Of a DNA stretch of 64,000 nt, positions 1 through 12,312 are shown piece after piece. Position 1 is the stretch's first letter; every line of letters starts with the position of its first letter. Both the position numbers and the translations under genes were made by a program. The notes beneath the pieces were generated by a model, which searched no databases, was not told the origin of the DNA, and saw nothing but the letters and a program-made list of their open reading frames with translations. Origin of the DNA: Acanthopleura granulata. Its lineage: Eukaryota; Mollusca; Polyplacophora; Chitonida; Chitonidae. Location: assembly GCA_016165875.1 (NCBI GenBank), contig JABBOT010000007.1, positions 23,794,531-23,858,530 of the forward strand. Direction: 5' to 3'.

Positions 1-1070
1 TCCAAATGATTACCCATATACTGGTACCCAAACCATTCATATCGCTACCCAAATCATCATCCATGCCGGCATCCATTCCAAATCAACATCCATATACCGG
101 TATCCAACATATCATCCATCTTATACCAATATCCATTCCAAATCATCATCCATGCTGCTACTCAAATCATTACCCATACACTGCTATCCAAATCATCATC
201 GATATATTAGTCCCCAAACCATTAATATTGGTGCCCAGATCATCAACCATATCGGTATCCAGTCCAAATCATCGTCCATATACCGGTATCCAACATATCA
301 TCTTATACTAGTATTCATTCCAAATCATCACTCATGTTGGTACTCAAATCAACACCCACATACTGTTACCCAAGTCATCATCCGTACATTGGTTATCAAG
401 TCATTCATATCGGTACCTAAATCACTATCCATATCGGTATACCAACCAAATCATCGTCCATATACCGGTGTCCAACACATCATCTTATACCAATATCCAT
501 TCCGAATCACCATCCGTGCTGGTACTAACATCATCCCCAATTCAAATTATGTTTCCCAAATCATCAGTCTGTCAGTTACCCAATTCATCATTCATACTGA
601 CATCCAATGCAAATCAGCAAACCATACCGTTGCCTAAATCATAATCAATATTTACCGGTACCTAAATCATCTTGTTTATGTAGCGGTACCAAATTCGTCA
701 GTCATATAAGTACCCAAATCATGAGCCATACCGGTACTCAAATCATCATACATTCCGTTACATAAATCATTACCCATACAACAGTTCCAAAATTATATAT
801 ATACCGGTATCAAAATCGTCATCGATGTCACATATGGGTACCTAAATCATCATACATGTCGTTACGAGAACCATTACCCACATACCGGTACCCAAATCAT
901 GTTACAAACCGATACCCAAATCATCATCCGTATCGATACCAAAGTTATCATCCATACCCATATCCTTTGCAAATTATCATCCATAATATTGCCCAAATCA
1001 TCATCACCCTCCATGAACATCGGCTCCCAAATCATTATAATTACCGCCACCCAAATCGTCATACATGTAA
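1..1070. repeat. Degenerate minisatellite, AATCATC/CCATAT/CCGGTA units
   Basis: The stretch is built from about 20-30 bp units that alternate the words CCAAATCATC, ATCCATA and CCGGTA(C/T)CC. Several dozen diverged units run from the left edge to about 1070, so the array probably starts outside the window. Period and sequence drift strongly. The apparent open frames, rich in Ile, Pro, His and Tyr, follow from the repeat lacking stops and are not taken as genes. Confidence 0.85.
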
Positions 1071-1301
1071 ACCACAGTGACATCAACACCCAGACTGCTG
1101 TCACGTTTACGTCTTGCTGGCAGGAAACGGTCAATGGTCTGTGTACGCGACAGGTGGGAAAAGTTTCTTTAGTACAATGACTCTCGAACACTCTTCTGAT
1201 TGACTGTTTGGGTCCGTGGCCACAATCTAGAAAGCATGTGTAAATTTACCATCAAGTACTCCACACAAATCTGAAACAACCGGGAAAGCAATAACAATGC
1301 A

Positions 1302-1736
1302 TGGAGGATTGAGTCAAGCTATAAAGCGATAACAAAACGGTATGTTGATGATTTGCTAGCTGTGAACAAAGCGTACATAACAAAGGCTGTGAGAGATGCA
1401 TGTATATCCACCTTCGTTGGATTTAAAGGACTTTACAAGAAGAGGGATAGTTTCGATTTTGATATTGTGAAATATCCATAATTGAAAGGCAATATACCGA
1501 ATGGTTCTTCATGTGACGTATACACGTGTCGTCTTGTAGCATTTGTTATATACTGTTTGCTGTTTGATGATTTCAATCAACGCCACAAGTTATTCCTGCA
1601 AAAACTCGTGTGTCAAGGATACTCCATCAAACGCATTCACTCTAAATTTCTTAAATTTTACACTGAGTGTGCCTCTCTTGCTGGTAGATACGGGACGGAA
1701 TGTTCAGAATATCTGGGACTTTATAATTGTGTCTAA
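1302..1736 (+). pseudogene. Reverse transcriptase remnant (YVDD box)
   Basis: One frame from about 1302 reads through the polymerase palm motif RYVDDLLAV, with YVDD at 1341-1352. It continues with KKRDSFDFDIVKYP, then a single in-frame TAA at about 1479-1481, then LKGNIPNGSS, LFDDFNQRHK and a region ending near 1736. This order (YxDD, a D-F-IV-F/YP segment, N-IP-GS, then a DF..RHK segment) is one I associate with retroelement reverse transcriptases of marine invertebrates. The upstream fingers region is not recognisable and there are no clear element ends, so this is a truncated dead copy. The element class (Penelope-like or other non-LTR) is not settled. Confidence 0.7.
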
Positions 1737-1957
1737 TTCCTGTTAACCCGGGGCTAGGGGCCGTATGTTCATCGTGTTGAGTGTGATCGCCATGTTGGAT
1801 ATATCAACAGTTGCAATCAAAGCGCAACTGAGACACATGGTTGATTATCGACATCATATGTACTAATATGATACACGGTTTGGATACTGATTTTATTCAT
1901 CCGCCTAGAACATTCATTACGTCTTTTCGTCAACGTTGAAAACTGCTGACTGGTTTT

Positions 1958-1959
<2 letters not shown>

Positions 1960-1999
<40 letters not shown>
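1960..1999. repeat. (TA)n microsatellite
   Basis: About 20 uninterrupted TA dinucleotides directly precede a SINE copy at its A/T-rich tail side. Confidence 0.95.
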
Positions 2000-2002
<3 letters not shown>

Positions 2003-2004
<2 letters not shown>

Positions 2005-2190
2005 CATTTTCTTAGTTCTTCGGCGACGGTGAACTTATGGTGGACGGAAACCGGGAAGATCCCGGGGCAAACTCACGACCATCCGCAGGTTGCTGACAGC
2101 CCTTTCCACGCACGGCCGAAGAGGAAATCAGCATGAGCTGGACCTTAACTCACTTGCTGGGAAGCTTCTGGGTCATCAAGCTACCTTAGC
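2003..2190 (-). mobile_element. SINE family A copy (diverged)
   Basis: This copy carries the family A body words in reverse orientation: a TATGGTGG.GGAAACCGGG block, the CGACCATCCGCAGGTTGCTG block, and AGGAAATCAGCATGAGCTGGACC near the head. Elsewhere in the window full copies have a tRNA-like head with A and B boxes, this body, and an (AAAT)n tail, and are about 240-260 bp long. Here the head is eroded after about 2190. Confidence 0.8.
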
Positions 2191-2754
2191 CTAGATTTGA
2201 AACCCGTGAAGTATGGTCACCGCAAACAAAGAAATGACCTCACATTTGGAACAAAAATGTGCTTTTTCATAGACACATGAATGTGATTACATATCACTTT
2301 TGTTGCCGAATTTTCTCGCAGGATATCGCCCTGGCTTCCACACAAACCTCAAGGCGTCTTTCAAAGATCGATAAAGCTCTCTGAGATAGGGAAAATGATC
2401 ATCCTAAATTATTGGCGAAATTCAGGTCAACTACAGTATAAACCCTTTGGTTAAGCTCGTTCGGCTTAGCCCTGTATTAGACCGCATTCCTGACATGGCT
2501 GCGAACAGGTATCTGTGGTCCGCAAACCAGTGCTTGGGGTTCGAGTTCTAATCAGTTTCCGGAGTATTCTTCGGTTCAGAGTGACTAGTTTTGCCTGTTT
2601 GAATGACACCATAAAGACAGGTTAAGAAACCAGTCCCTACGCATGTCCATTTAGACAGGCTAAATGTATACGAATGCGACTATAACGCTAGCGTAGCACA
2701 ATGACCCAGCATCGTCACCAATGTAAGTAAGTTATGGGCGAGGTTATACTGCTT
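2191..2754. other. Intergenic, nothing recognised
   Basis: No coding or repeat assignment was made. A B-box-like word, GGTTCGAGTTC, lies at about 2539-2549 but has no convincing A box upstream. Confidence 0.5.
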
Positions 2755-2855
2755 CCCCACTGGTCGTCGGCAACCCGCGGGTGGTCATGGGTTTCTCCCC
2801 GGGCTCTATCCCGTCTCCCCCCATCATAATAATTCGAAAGCGCCTATATTGCACG
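2755..2855 (+). mobile_element. SINE family A body fragment
   Basis: Plus-strand family A words are visible: GCAACCCGCGGGTGGTCATGG, GGTTTCTCCCCGGGCTCT and CCCCATCATAATAATTCG. Head and tail are missing or diverged. Confidence 0.7.
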
Positions 2856-3531
2856 ATTGGCTGGACTCGAACGCGTGTTGATCTCCATTTGCCCAGCTCC
2901 ACGAATGACGAGCTCTATGTTGGTGTGTGTATTTTAAGAAAATTTTAAGAAAATTAAGGACCTTTTAACCTTATCAGATGGAATGATATGTTTGTTGTTT
3001 TTTAAATGAAAACGTGATTTCAACATCCTTTTAAAGTATACACCAATCACGGCCGTCTCTGCATGGCATCTGTCTGATTTCTTATGGAAAATCTCATAGT
3101 TACGTTTACAATTATTATGGCAAGTTACTAGATAAGCAAATTGCGTGACATTTTGGTTAGGCACATGTGACAGATCACTCGAAACCTTGCCCTTTATTTA
3201 GGCAAATACTAACACTATACAGGCTATGCATGGATCGACGCCTTTCAAGAAAAACGCACTGATTGCCCTCTTCAAGCACGATATCTATGTTAGCATGGTT
3301 TTGTGGTTTGAATTTTACAACTACTCATTTACAGCTGTTCGCTCTCAAGCTGTGACCTCTACGTACTAGTGGATCTAGGGGAGGGTGTGTGTGGGAAGGG
3401 TGGGGGAATGAGGTGAGGGGGTGAGGGTGGTAGTGTGATATGAACTCAGCGCAAGAAACCCCACAATCAAACAACCTTATTTACTGTTTCAACTTCCTTC
3501 TTATAAACCTGGGCTTTTTGCGGGGTTTTTG
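2856..3531. other. Intergenic, nothing recognised
   Basis: Non-coding by eye. A purine-rich, G-rich stretch lies at about 3376-3430 (runs of 3-5 G) and could form a G-quadruplex. No gene is seen. Confidence 0.5.
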
Positions 3532-3780
3532 CCAGAATCCAGAATCACCTTGGATTTCAGCCCGTACACATGCTGCGGTATGTAGTTGAGTCGGGGGTAA
3601 GGTCTATCCGTATTCTGAGGTATATGTTTGAAGGGGGGGGGGGGCTATCAGAATCACGCTGGACTTCAGCCTGTACACTTACTGAGGTATATGTTTCAAG
3701 GGAGGAGGACAAGCCTATCAGAATCATCGCGGCTTTCAACCTGTACACTTGTAATGGGGTATATGTTATGTCTATGAAAC
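3532..3780. repeat. Imperfect tandem repeat, about three copies
   Basis: A unit containing ATCAGAATCA, TTCAGCC(T/C)GTACAC, CTG(A/C)GGTAT and ATGTTT recurs about three times. The copies are separated by variable G-rich spacers, including a run of 12 G at about 3633-3644. The short open frames on both strands here are by-products of the repeat. Confidence 0.75.
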
Positions 3781-4994
3781 ATTGTAGATTCTGCTTACGA
3801 CACAAATAGCGCTGTTTTTCGATTTCGCATTTCCGCACGGTGGTTTTTCAATGCGTCACATCATGTGAGCACGGTTAGTTTTGGGGCTAGCTTACACATG
3901 TACAGTGTTACTCAAGTCACGCACAATCTACGCGTTTATCGTTGCCTTCCATAATTGTGATGTCTGTGCGAAGATTATTGACAACGCAGATAGCGGTACG
4001 GTACTTATTTGTCGACTGTCTAGCTGTCATCTGTCAGAATTCGGCTTTCAAAGATAGGGCATGGTTATACGTCACCATGGTAGTGACAGAGGCAGGTAGG
4101 CATATAGTGGGGTGAAATCACCAATAAATTTGTACTTTAGTGCAGTATATTATCAGAGGCTGTGTATACAGTTTGTTACCGAAATGAAAGTTTTAAGCCA
4201 CAGTCAAACCATAAGTCATATACCGAGGCAGCGATAAAAAGTTATTTATTTTGTTTATCATCGACTGATTTAGTTACTTAAGACGAATCACCAGGATTTA
4301 ATTGTAACAAAAATGCCCTCTCTGATCACGGATTATAGTGGAATGTCGCAGCACGCTTTTGTTAACTCGGCCAACCAAACGATTTCATCGATATATACGA
4401 GAGTGGAAATAAGATATAAGCGTCTTAGCCACATCTCTCATCGCTACGCCCTTATATGGTCATATATTACAATATTCTGTCATTAATATTGACCCATTTA
4501 ACAGTGCACTGTGAGTATGCTTCTTAATCTGTGTCGGGATGTCACGTATTGGTGTTTGCTTTTTAAACATTTCGCTGTTTAAGTTTTTTTTTTGTTTTTG
4601 TTTTTAAAGACAAAATACTTTAAGATTTCCAATATTGGGACTTCCGTGCTTGGGGCCCATCATATGTGGCACAGTATTGGGAAAGTGCTGGCGTAAGGTC
4701 AATGTACAGCACGTGGCAGCATGCATGCATGGGCGGAGGCGCACATGTCTGTATGGTGCTTCTTGTCTGGCGCCTGCACGGTAAGGCTTTCTGTTCATGC
4801 AGCATCACCATAAATCTCCCGACTTTGAAACCTGCTTACCAACTGGGACGATATATGGCCGTAATAATGCTGAAAAGCGGTCATATAGACAGTTCTTAAT
4901 AACCAATCAAATGTTTATAATTTGGATATGCAAAGCAGTGAATTCAAAAATCTCCTGGAATTAGCCCTGGAACCACCTTATAAGTACACTTCAG
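3781..4994. other. Intergenic, nothing recognised
   Basis: AT-rich DNA with only short open frames on either strand, none of which resembles a known family. Confidence 0.5.
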
Positions 4995-5049
4995 CTAAAC
5001 GACTCGTTTAACACAAATCAAGTAAATAAATAAATAAATAAATAAATCA
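4995..5049 (+). mobile_element. SINE family A tail fragment
   Basis: The words CGTTTAACACAAATCAAG followed by (TAAA)n match the 3' end of family A (CGTAAAACACCAATCAAA plus (TAAA)n). Nothing upstream is recognisable as the body. Confidence 0.55.
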
Positions 5050-6059
5050 TACGTGTCATCGGTCAGGTGCACATTACCATCCTGCTTTCTGGCACTGACG
5101 AACTCAATCTGAAAAGATTGAGACGCCCTGGAACCAGGATGACCTATTTCCTCCCTCGCTTGCAGGACCTTTGAAATCGGGCATGGCCTCACATGGCTAT
5201 ACTCATATCAGCTTATCAAATGACGAATCGCGCTTGCCTACCCTAGTTATCATTTGTGTTCATTTTAATTTGCACATTTACAAGGGCACGATAAATTACC
5301 ATATCTGTGAATTTAAATGCATTATAGATGAAAAGAATTACACGTATTCATATTAAAGTTGAACCTGCATGTACCTGTATTCTAAAGCTCAATTGTGGAA
5401 TGCAGTTTTGGTCTTCTGTTTCCACATGCAGAAGCCGTGGAAATGTACCGTTTTCTTTTGTCTTTTACGCTTTGAAGACTTCGTGAAAGAAAAACGCTGT
5501 TTATTGTGCCTGAATCTCCTTTGAAGATATAAACGATGTAATTTATTTATGTCCATGTATTGTCGGGCTTCTCTGTGGTTGCCCGTTGTCAAAGCAATCT
5601 GTGGGCGAATTAAGTGGCCGAGGTCGCTCATGCATATTCCATCAGAGGTTGATCGATGCCGCGAACACGACCTCCTAGTCCAATACTCTGTATTATTAGA
5701 TCCCCCACCACGCGTGGAGGAAGGTGTAAGCGTCGACGATACCACGACGGCGTTTGGCAGGATGATGGGGAGCCGTAGAGAAAACCGGAAAGTTATCCTG
5801 CATTTGGCTGACAGATTAGCATTCGGCGTGTTCTCTAAAAACTGTGGAAACTGTTGTGGAAAAAATGCATATCCACATGATTTTGTGTACCAGCAGTACA
5901 CACACAATATATGTAGTATGTGTAATTCATCCACAATGGCGTGTGTATCGGTGATATACAATTTGAGTATCACTGATACACGTGCACTATGGATGTGCAA
6001 ATTTGTACAGTCGTATTACAGAGTACACTGCATGTGAAGATATATCTTTGTTTACGAAA
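5050..6059. other. Intergenic with overlapping antisense open frames
   Basis: Two fairly long open frames overlap on opposite strands (minus about 5389-6000, plus about 5549-6037). Neither shows a domain, a splice structure or a composition typical of a protein. They are probably chance frames in a slightly GC-richer stretch (about 5560-5800). An inverted repeat at 5943-5981 is listed separately. Confidence 0.4.
5943..5981. repeat. Inverted repeat, 14-bp arms
   Basis: GTGTATCGGTGATA at 5943-5956 pairs with TATCACTGATACAC at 5968-5981 with one mismatch and an 11-nt loop. It may be a hairpin or the end of a small palindromic transposon. No protein site is known to match it. Confidence 0.7.
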
Positions 6060-6375
6060 ATTCCAACATAGATTCGTATTAATGCGGTACACGGACTGAC
6101 ATAAATGTACCATTGTACATCCCCATGTCGCCCCCTGAATTCTACATAAATTTGTGTGTACCACTTGTGGAATTATTCCTTCGTTTACAAATCCGTCAAT
6201 TCTAGATCCGTGTATCACTCATGAAATTCTACCATTTATACTGCTTGCCAAATTCTTTACGGCCATGTACCTCTGTGTAACGCCTATGTACCACTAGGGA
6301 ATTTCTTCATGCGTAGACCACTACTGAAGATAAATTCATGTACATGTACCACCAGTCAGATTCTACCTATACATG
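6060..6375. repeat. Degenerate minisatellite (diverged flank)
   Basis: Loosely repeated words (TTCTACATAAATTTGTGT, GTACCAC, CATGTACC.CT) with spacing near 30-50 bp resemble the better-preserved array at 6720-7245. The two parts appear to be one array split by a SINE insertion. Confidence 0.55.
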
Positions 6376-6384
6376 TAGAACCGC

Positions 6385-6700
6385 CTCGGGTGCTTAGATC
6401 GTTCGCCTCGAGATCAGGAGATCTCCGCCGGGATCCATCCCGTGTCGAGTCATGCCAATAACTGAAAATGCTACTTTTTGCTACCTCGCTTGGAGCTCAG
6501 CATTGAGAGATTAGAGCAAGGAAACAGGGTCATTCGGCTAGGGGTCAGTATGATGTGTTTAAGGTGAGGTGTCATGTATGGTGTCTTCAGCATGATGTTA
6601 CAGTGGCGGCAGAATTTTGGCGGCATGGATTCGCCCTAGCACAACGAGGCACAGCATATCTACATTCAAGGGACTCCTCGTCGTCATATGACTGAAAAAT
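6385..6700 (+). mobile_element. SINE family B copy
   Basis: A tRNA-like head (CTTAGATCGTTCGCCTCGAG, then a B-box-like GGGATCCATCCC) is followed by GCTTGGAGCTCAGCATTGAG, a GTCAGTATGATGTG block, a GAGGTGTCATG block, and a 3' part with GGACTCCTCGTCGTCATATG and ACTGAAAAATTG. The same modules occur in reverse at 15815-16165 and 39930-40205. The family resembles an abundant bivalve tRNA-derived repeat; this assignment is from memory. Confidence 0.75.
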
Positions 6701-6719
6701 TGCTAAGGTCAAGCATACA

Positions 6720-7245
6720 TACCTTCATACCTATATGTGTACATTTGTATATATGTACCACTGATCAGATTCCACAAATCAATGATCACAATCAACATAC
6801 ACACACCACTGGTCAAATTCTAAATTTCGGTAGCGCTAATCAGAATACATAGGTTTCCTCTGATCAGAATATTCATATACCCTCCTCCAATTCTACATTC
6901 GTGTATCTTTGTCCAATTCTACATTCGTGTACCCTTGTCCAATTCTACATGTGTGTACCCCTTGTCCAATTCTCCATTCTTGTCCCTCGTCCAATTCTCT
7001 CATTCGTGTACCCTTGTCCATTTCTTCATTCGTGTACCCCTCGTCCAGTTCCACATTCATGTACCCTTGTCGAGTTCTACATTCGTGTCACCCTTGTCCA
7101 ATTCTGTATTCGTGTTCCCCTAGTCCAATTCTGCATTCCTGTACAACTAGTCGATTCCACATTCGTATACCTCGTGTGAAATTCTATATTCGTATTCAAT
7201 TTTTCAAAGTACGTACACCACTCGCCAAATTATACACTGGCTGTT
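6720..7245. repeat. Minisatellite, about 26-bp unit
   Basis: The unit is built from GTCCAATTCT, ACATTCGTGT and ACCCTT and is repeated about 10 times at 6890-7180, with diverged copies on either side (GATCAGATTCCA, GTCAAATTC, CTGATCAGAAT). Three overlapping plus-strand open frames rich in Ser, Pro, Cys and Val come from the repeat and are not considered genes. Confidence 0.9.
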
Positions 7246-7254
7246 TATCATATG

Positions 7255-7440
7255 TATTTATTTATTTGATTGATGTTTTACCTCGTACTCAAGAACATTT
7301 CATTAAAAAGACGGTGGCCAGTGTTATGGTGGGAGGAAACCGGGCAAATACCGGGGGGAAGCCAGTGACCATATGCAAGCTGCTTGCGTACCTTGCAAAT
7401 TGCTGGAGTGGAAGCCAGCATGAGTTGGCCACGGATATAA
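7255..7440 (-). mobile_element. SINE family A copy
   Basis: Read on the plus strand it starts with the reversed tail (TTTATTTATTTGATTGATG), then TTTTACC.CGTACTCAAGAA, GGTGGCCAG.GTTATGGTGG, GAGGAAACCGGGCAAATACC, CATATGCAAGCTGCT, and GGAAGCCAGCATGAG near the B-box side. The A-box end is lost. Confidence 0.9.
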
Positions 7441-10400
7441 TATGTCTGGTAAAGTGAGTAAAAGGGAAGCCGTACTTTGTGTTCGGTCAAACTTGTCCAT
7501 CTGTTCATGTAATAAAAATGTAGGTGTAAGACTTGAGACGGTTATATTTCTCTGATAGCCCCAAGTTAAAGGAAGGGCATATGAAGTACGTGTGTTGAAC
7601 CCGTTATACTTGTATATAGGTAGTCCGTGTAACATTACAAGCTGAACAGATGGTCATCTCTTGGCTGATTATAGAGTATTCCTTGGACGCTTTAATTCAC
7701 TATTCCGTTGTGCATTATTTCGTAAGTGTTCAGACATGTTGAAATGTGTCCCTGTATGTATATTCATATATATAGGGTATCTCTATAAACAGAGCGAGAC
7801 CGTTGGCAAGTAATTAGTACAACTTTGTTGCGGAAAACAAGGATACCAAAGGATTCACATCTCGGAACTGGGTGTAGCCTCCTTAATTTCCGACAACTGG
7901 CTACAGTGCACGTGTGGTAACAACATAATATATGACACAAGGAGCTTTGATGGTCCCACGGGCCCATTATACACACATGCTGTGGGTTAAGCTCGACCTC
8001 TCTCCCCGCCCACACGGTTACTTTACAGTTGGAAATAACTGCTGACCACAACAACCATAAAACTCATTAACCTATTAACTGTAAATACTGACTTTGTCAT
8101 CTGACCATTATTTACTAATTAACATCTGGACATATTGACAATTTAATCTGCACCTGGAGTAAAGCGACTTGATCCAGTTGAGCCATTAATTTTGAATGGT
8201 CATCTATGCGTTACCACACGAAAAGCAGGGATTGTATCCATGGTGCTCTGCATGGAGGCATTACCTAATTCTACGCTAGAACAACAGCCCTGCAGCATCA
8301 TAAATCTATTTCACACGTAAGTCAGGCTTAGCTTAACTTCAGAACAGTTTATCGCCCTAAAATTGTAACTTACCTGAAGAATGTTTACTTTAATATCAAG
8401 AGTTTTCTTAGACCTTCTCGACAAAAAATGAAAATTAGGGTGCGAGTTCAAATCTGAGGTCAGGAAGAATTCCCTAAGTTAAAACTAAGCCTGACTTTAG
8501 CCTGACCTTGTCATTCTGGGGCCTGTATTTTACGGCCGTTTGGTACAACATATTATATTATTTGTATGCAGAAATATATATAGACCCTACCGGAAAACTG
8601 ATGTAATGCCAAGGCTCAGTGAGACTGGATGATCGGTGGTCATGGGCCTGTGTTCAACATCGACAACATCCAACAAATTACATCACTGAGTCAGCAAGAA
8701 CAAAGACTACATCTAATCTTATCACTGCATCAGTAAATTCCACCTTGATCAGAATTCTGCTTACACTAATATGTAAGTGTATAGAAGTAAATAAATGTTA
8801 TTAGGCTACACATACAATTGGTAATTACTACCCATAGAAAAATACAACAGAATTATTACACTATATTGGCAGCATTTAATACGCAGGAATGCTACATTAC
8901 GGGTATAGCAGGTGCTGCTCATCGTGTAATAACAGTAGACTTAATAATAATTTTATACATCACGGAGTGTTATTACACTATACGGGCGTCTGCACATCAT
9001 TCGTTGTTATTACTCATAATAATCTGCCCCCTGAATATGTCCGAAGAGGAGGTCTATATAGGTGAAGGCAAAGTCAATCGTTGTGTCTGACCACACGACA
9101 TTCACACATCTGGACTTGAATACATGTACACAACTGTAGCATGTCGGAAATCCCGATTGTTTTGTCAGCATATATAAATAGCCTACGTCGCTATAAGAGT
9201 GTAGTAAAAGTCAAGAAACATTCAATGAAGTCATTCCGTGCGATATAGTTCTTTGTGCTTCATGGTGCCATTGAATATATGTTATGTAATTTTTTACAGT
9301 AAATCACGAAGAAAACGGAAGAGATTGTTTTGTGTGCTAGATAGCAGCAGACGGCCTCTCCCGTGGTGTACAGACAGACCACCCAGCGATGTAGGGCTTA
9401 CTTGGCGCGGACTCGCGTGCTCTGGTGTTCTCAGACTGGATATTATATCGATTTTTGTCATCGATGCACCGTCGATTACCGATCAGTCGTGGGAGGCTGG
9501 AGTGGCCGGTATTTGAACCATGTATGCATAAACCAGCTGACCGGTCATTCTGTGGCAGAGTGTAACGAGTATTGGTCAAGTCGCGAGTGTGCGAGCCTTG
9601 AACACATACACATAACACCCCGATCAAGCGTGGGTAGGTCATTTCGTTAGCAAATTGGCGAGAGTTGACGAACCCACGGCGCACCAGTCGCCTAGGGATT
9701 CGTTAAAATAAACAAAGACATTGTCGTTTTGCTCAGCGCCCACTTGTCAGGCTTGATTTCTATATAACGCGGTATATCGACCTTCCTCTAACGAAATTAT
9801 TCTCCAATTACTGGTGTGGGTTCAGTCTTAGGTGTAAACACGCACGCGCTGTTACATTGCCTTCTTTCTTGATTTCCTTCCGCCATGAGCTAAAATGTGT
9901 TTACAGTCATTCAACACCATGTTGTGTTATCATTGCATGATGGGTCAGTTTTAGCCATCTAGCGCCGGGAATGATATGACTGTATAGGTATATACTGAAT
10001 TCTCTACCTAGCCATCACTCGTAAAAACACAACATCCGATTTGGCGTGCATTAGCTCTAAGCGTTTGCAGTTCAAGATCAATGCATATTTTCAGTCCAGC
10101 ATGAAAGTTATTTTTCACTGTGTATACTTTTCTCGTTTGGAAACTGAACAAAAAACACAACTGTTTGGACCTAATATGTTTCAAATACAAGACCAGAGGA
10201 AATTTATTATTCATGCACCCATGTATCACTCTATAGGTTTACTGTTGAAGTCACAAGAACGTGAATGTAAATGTATACACAGTGAAACTTATCAACACCG
10301 ACATTTTGTCAATACCGACCATGCCACACGTTCCACTTACAGCCAATTTCCAATCAATGAATACACGAGGAGTAAGAAAACAGTTTCTATATCCTACGAA

Positions 10401-12094
10401 TTCTATAATATTCTTTATCTTCACTGGTCCAATAGAGCCAGCGTTGTTCTTTTTGCAAGTTCAGTCCAAAAGCCGTAGTAAGCTGACAGAACCGTTCTCA
10501 TATAGAGTCACGACAGACTCGAAGACGGAGTCATTATGACCTAATTAGGGAAATTACTTGATTTCTTTCAGCGATAATATTTGCCACATCGTTTGTTTTG
10601 TTTTTTTGTTTGTTTGTTTGTTTTTTTTGTGTGTGTTTTAGAATTATATCCATACTGTAATTATGTCATACTGTAATTATATAATCGTTTGAAAATTCAA
10701 ATGGAAGGAAAGCATACAACCAGTGAAGCTAGTAAATCCATTAACATATCAAAGGAAGGAAACAGTGAAAGATGGTAAAAGACACGCTTTCATGTGGTTC
10801 CAAATATCCAGATTTGATTTATATTAGAGGTAAGACAACATTATTTGGAGTGGCACATATGTACATCAGGTTACTGAATTACTCTTTCAAGATGCGCCTT
10901 ATTAAATAATTATTGGTAGAACAGTATTACGGGTATATATATGCATGTGCATATACCCTTGCTTGCATGGTTACAGTTGTGATTTGTTTAGGTCGCCACC
11001 CCGTAGAGAGCCTCTTTCAATATTTGGCTGGCTGCTCGCCTCGCTGTGGTTAAAATGCACTCGTCCACTGTTTTACGAGCGAATCTAGTGAATGACGTCT
11101 GTTCCCCGGTTCAATGTTCAGGCCGACCTCGTGTTTTTCCGTTCACTCGGCCGTATTCTGCACACGGATATAGACGGCAGCAGGCTTGGGGTGGCTCAGG
11201 AATGGGTTGGCCTCGTTTCGTCTTGGATCGTTCAGGATTATGGATTTTCGCTGGAGTTTTAGCCATTATCGGGTTCGCGTTGCTTGATAGCTGTGTCCCT
11301 ATGCAGGCTGCACAAGCAATCGGTATTTATGCCATCCGGACTGACGTTGATACTTACAAATCTCAGTCTTAACGGAAAACTGATATTACTGCGAAATGAA
11401 AACCTTTGTTCTTCGTGCTGTATATACGACTTACATAAGAGATACCTTTGCTATAGGTAAATTAAATATAGGCCTCATATTGCCTATATATAAGCCCTGC
11501 AGGCATTCAGCGCTTCAATAATCTGGTATCTTATTACTTCAATGTTTTACGTGTGTGAAAGTCGCCACGTGCTGACCCAAACAGAGCCCCCGGGGCAATG
11601 TTATCATTCTCCTAAAGATCAACTTCCGCTTTTTTGTTTTGATTCATTCTTTCTTTTCATTACCTCGGGATAGGCAGGGCACAATTTTTAGAACAGAAAT
11701 TTGCGGGGGTGCGAGGCCAATTCTTGCTATTTATTATGCGGCAAGGTAGCTTCACCAAGAATTGTAATACGCTAATACCCACTTCATTTAAAAGTGCAAA
11801 TACTTCGAACTGCCTCCACAATTCAGATATTAGACAGCCTTATATACGCCTGTAGGTATATAGGCAGCGACTGTTGGGCTTAGTCAAGGGACTTTTCACA
11901 CGTTCATGTATATACCATACAGTTAAATGGATTTTTTGTTTTTACAATTATATGTGTAATTTTGTGTATTGTTTGTGGTTTCGTTTCCCTCATGCTGTGC
12001 ATGTGTTATGTCGCTTGTATAAGTACAATGGAGATTTATTTAATGTTGAGATATCTTGGAAACAGTTTCCAAGAAGAATAGAACATTTTGAAGT
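7441..12094. other. Intergenic, no gene recognised
   Basis: About 4.6 kb without a supported gene. The only marked low-complexity piece is the T/GTTT-rich stretch at about 10590-10640. Open frames here (for example 9238-9684 on both strands, 10041-10478, 11055-11372) are short and not recognisable. The last has a hydrophobic segment but no splice context or homologue that I can name. Confidence 0.5.
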
Positions 12095-12312
12095 ATTTAT
12101 TCATGTATTTGATTGATGTTTTAGAATATTTCACTTATACGACGGCGAACAGCGTTATGGTGGGAGGACACCGGACAGAGCCTGGGAAAACCCAGGACCA
12201 TCCGCAGGTTACGGCCTACCCACGTTGAGGAGAGGAAGCGAGTATGAGCTGTATACTTTAACTCACGGCGACGGCATTGGCATTATAAGCCACTCGGCCA
12301 CGGAGGTTCTCA
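12095..12312 (-). mobile_element. SINE family A copy, near full length
   Basis: On the plus strand the order is (TATT)n-like tail, TTTGATTGATGTTTTAGAAT, ATTTCACTTATACGACGGCG, GTTATGGTGGGAGGA, CCATCCGCAGGTTACGG, GGAGAGGAAGCGAGTATGAG, TTAACTCACGGCGACGGCAT, then CACTCGGCCACGGAGG. On the minus strand the last two blocks supply the B-box side and the A-box side of a tRNA-derived Pol III promoter. Confidence 0.92.

Noticed and set aside
2535..2560. Isolated B-box-like GGTTCGAGTTC
   Set aside because: No A box at the right distance and no family match.
5389..6037. Overlapping open frames of 203 and 162 codons on opposite strands
   Set aside because: No domain, no splice context, low-information composition, and each is the shadow of the other. 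They could be chance frames.
11055..11372. Open frame of about 106 codons with one hydrophobic segment (LWIFAGVLAIIGFALLDSCV)
   Set aside because: It looks like a membrane segment, but there is no recognised family, no flanking exon and no supporting promoter or splice signals.
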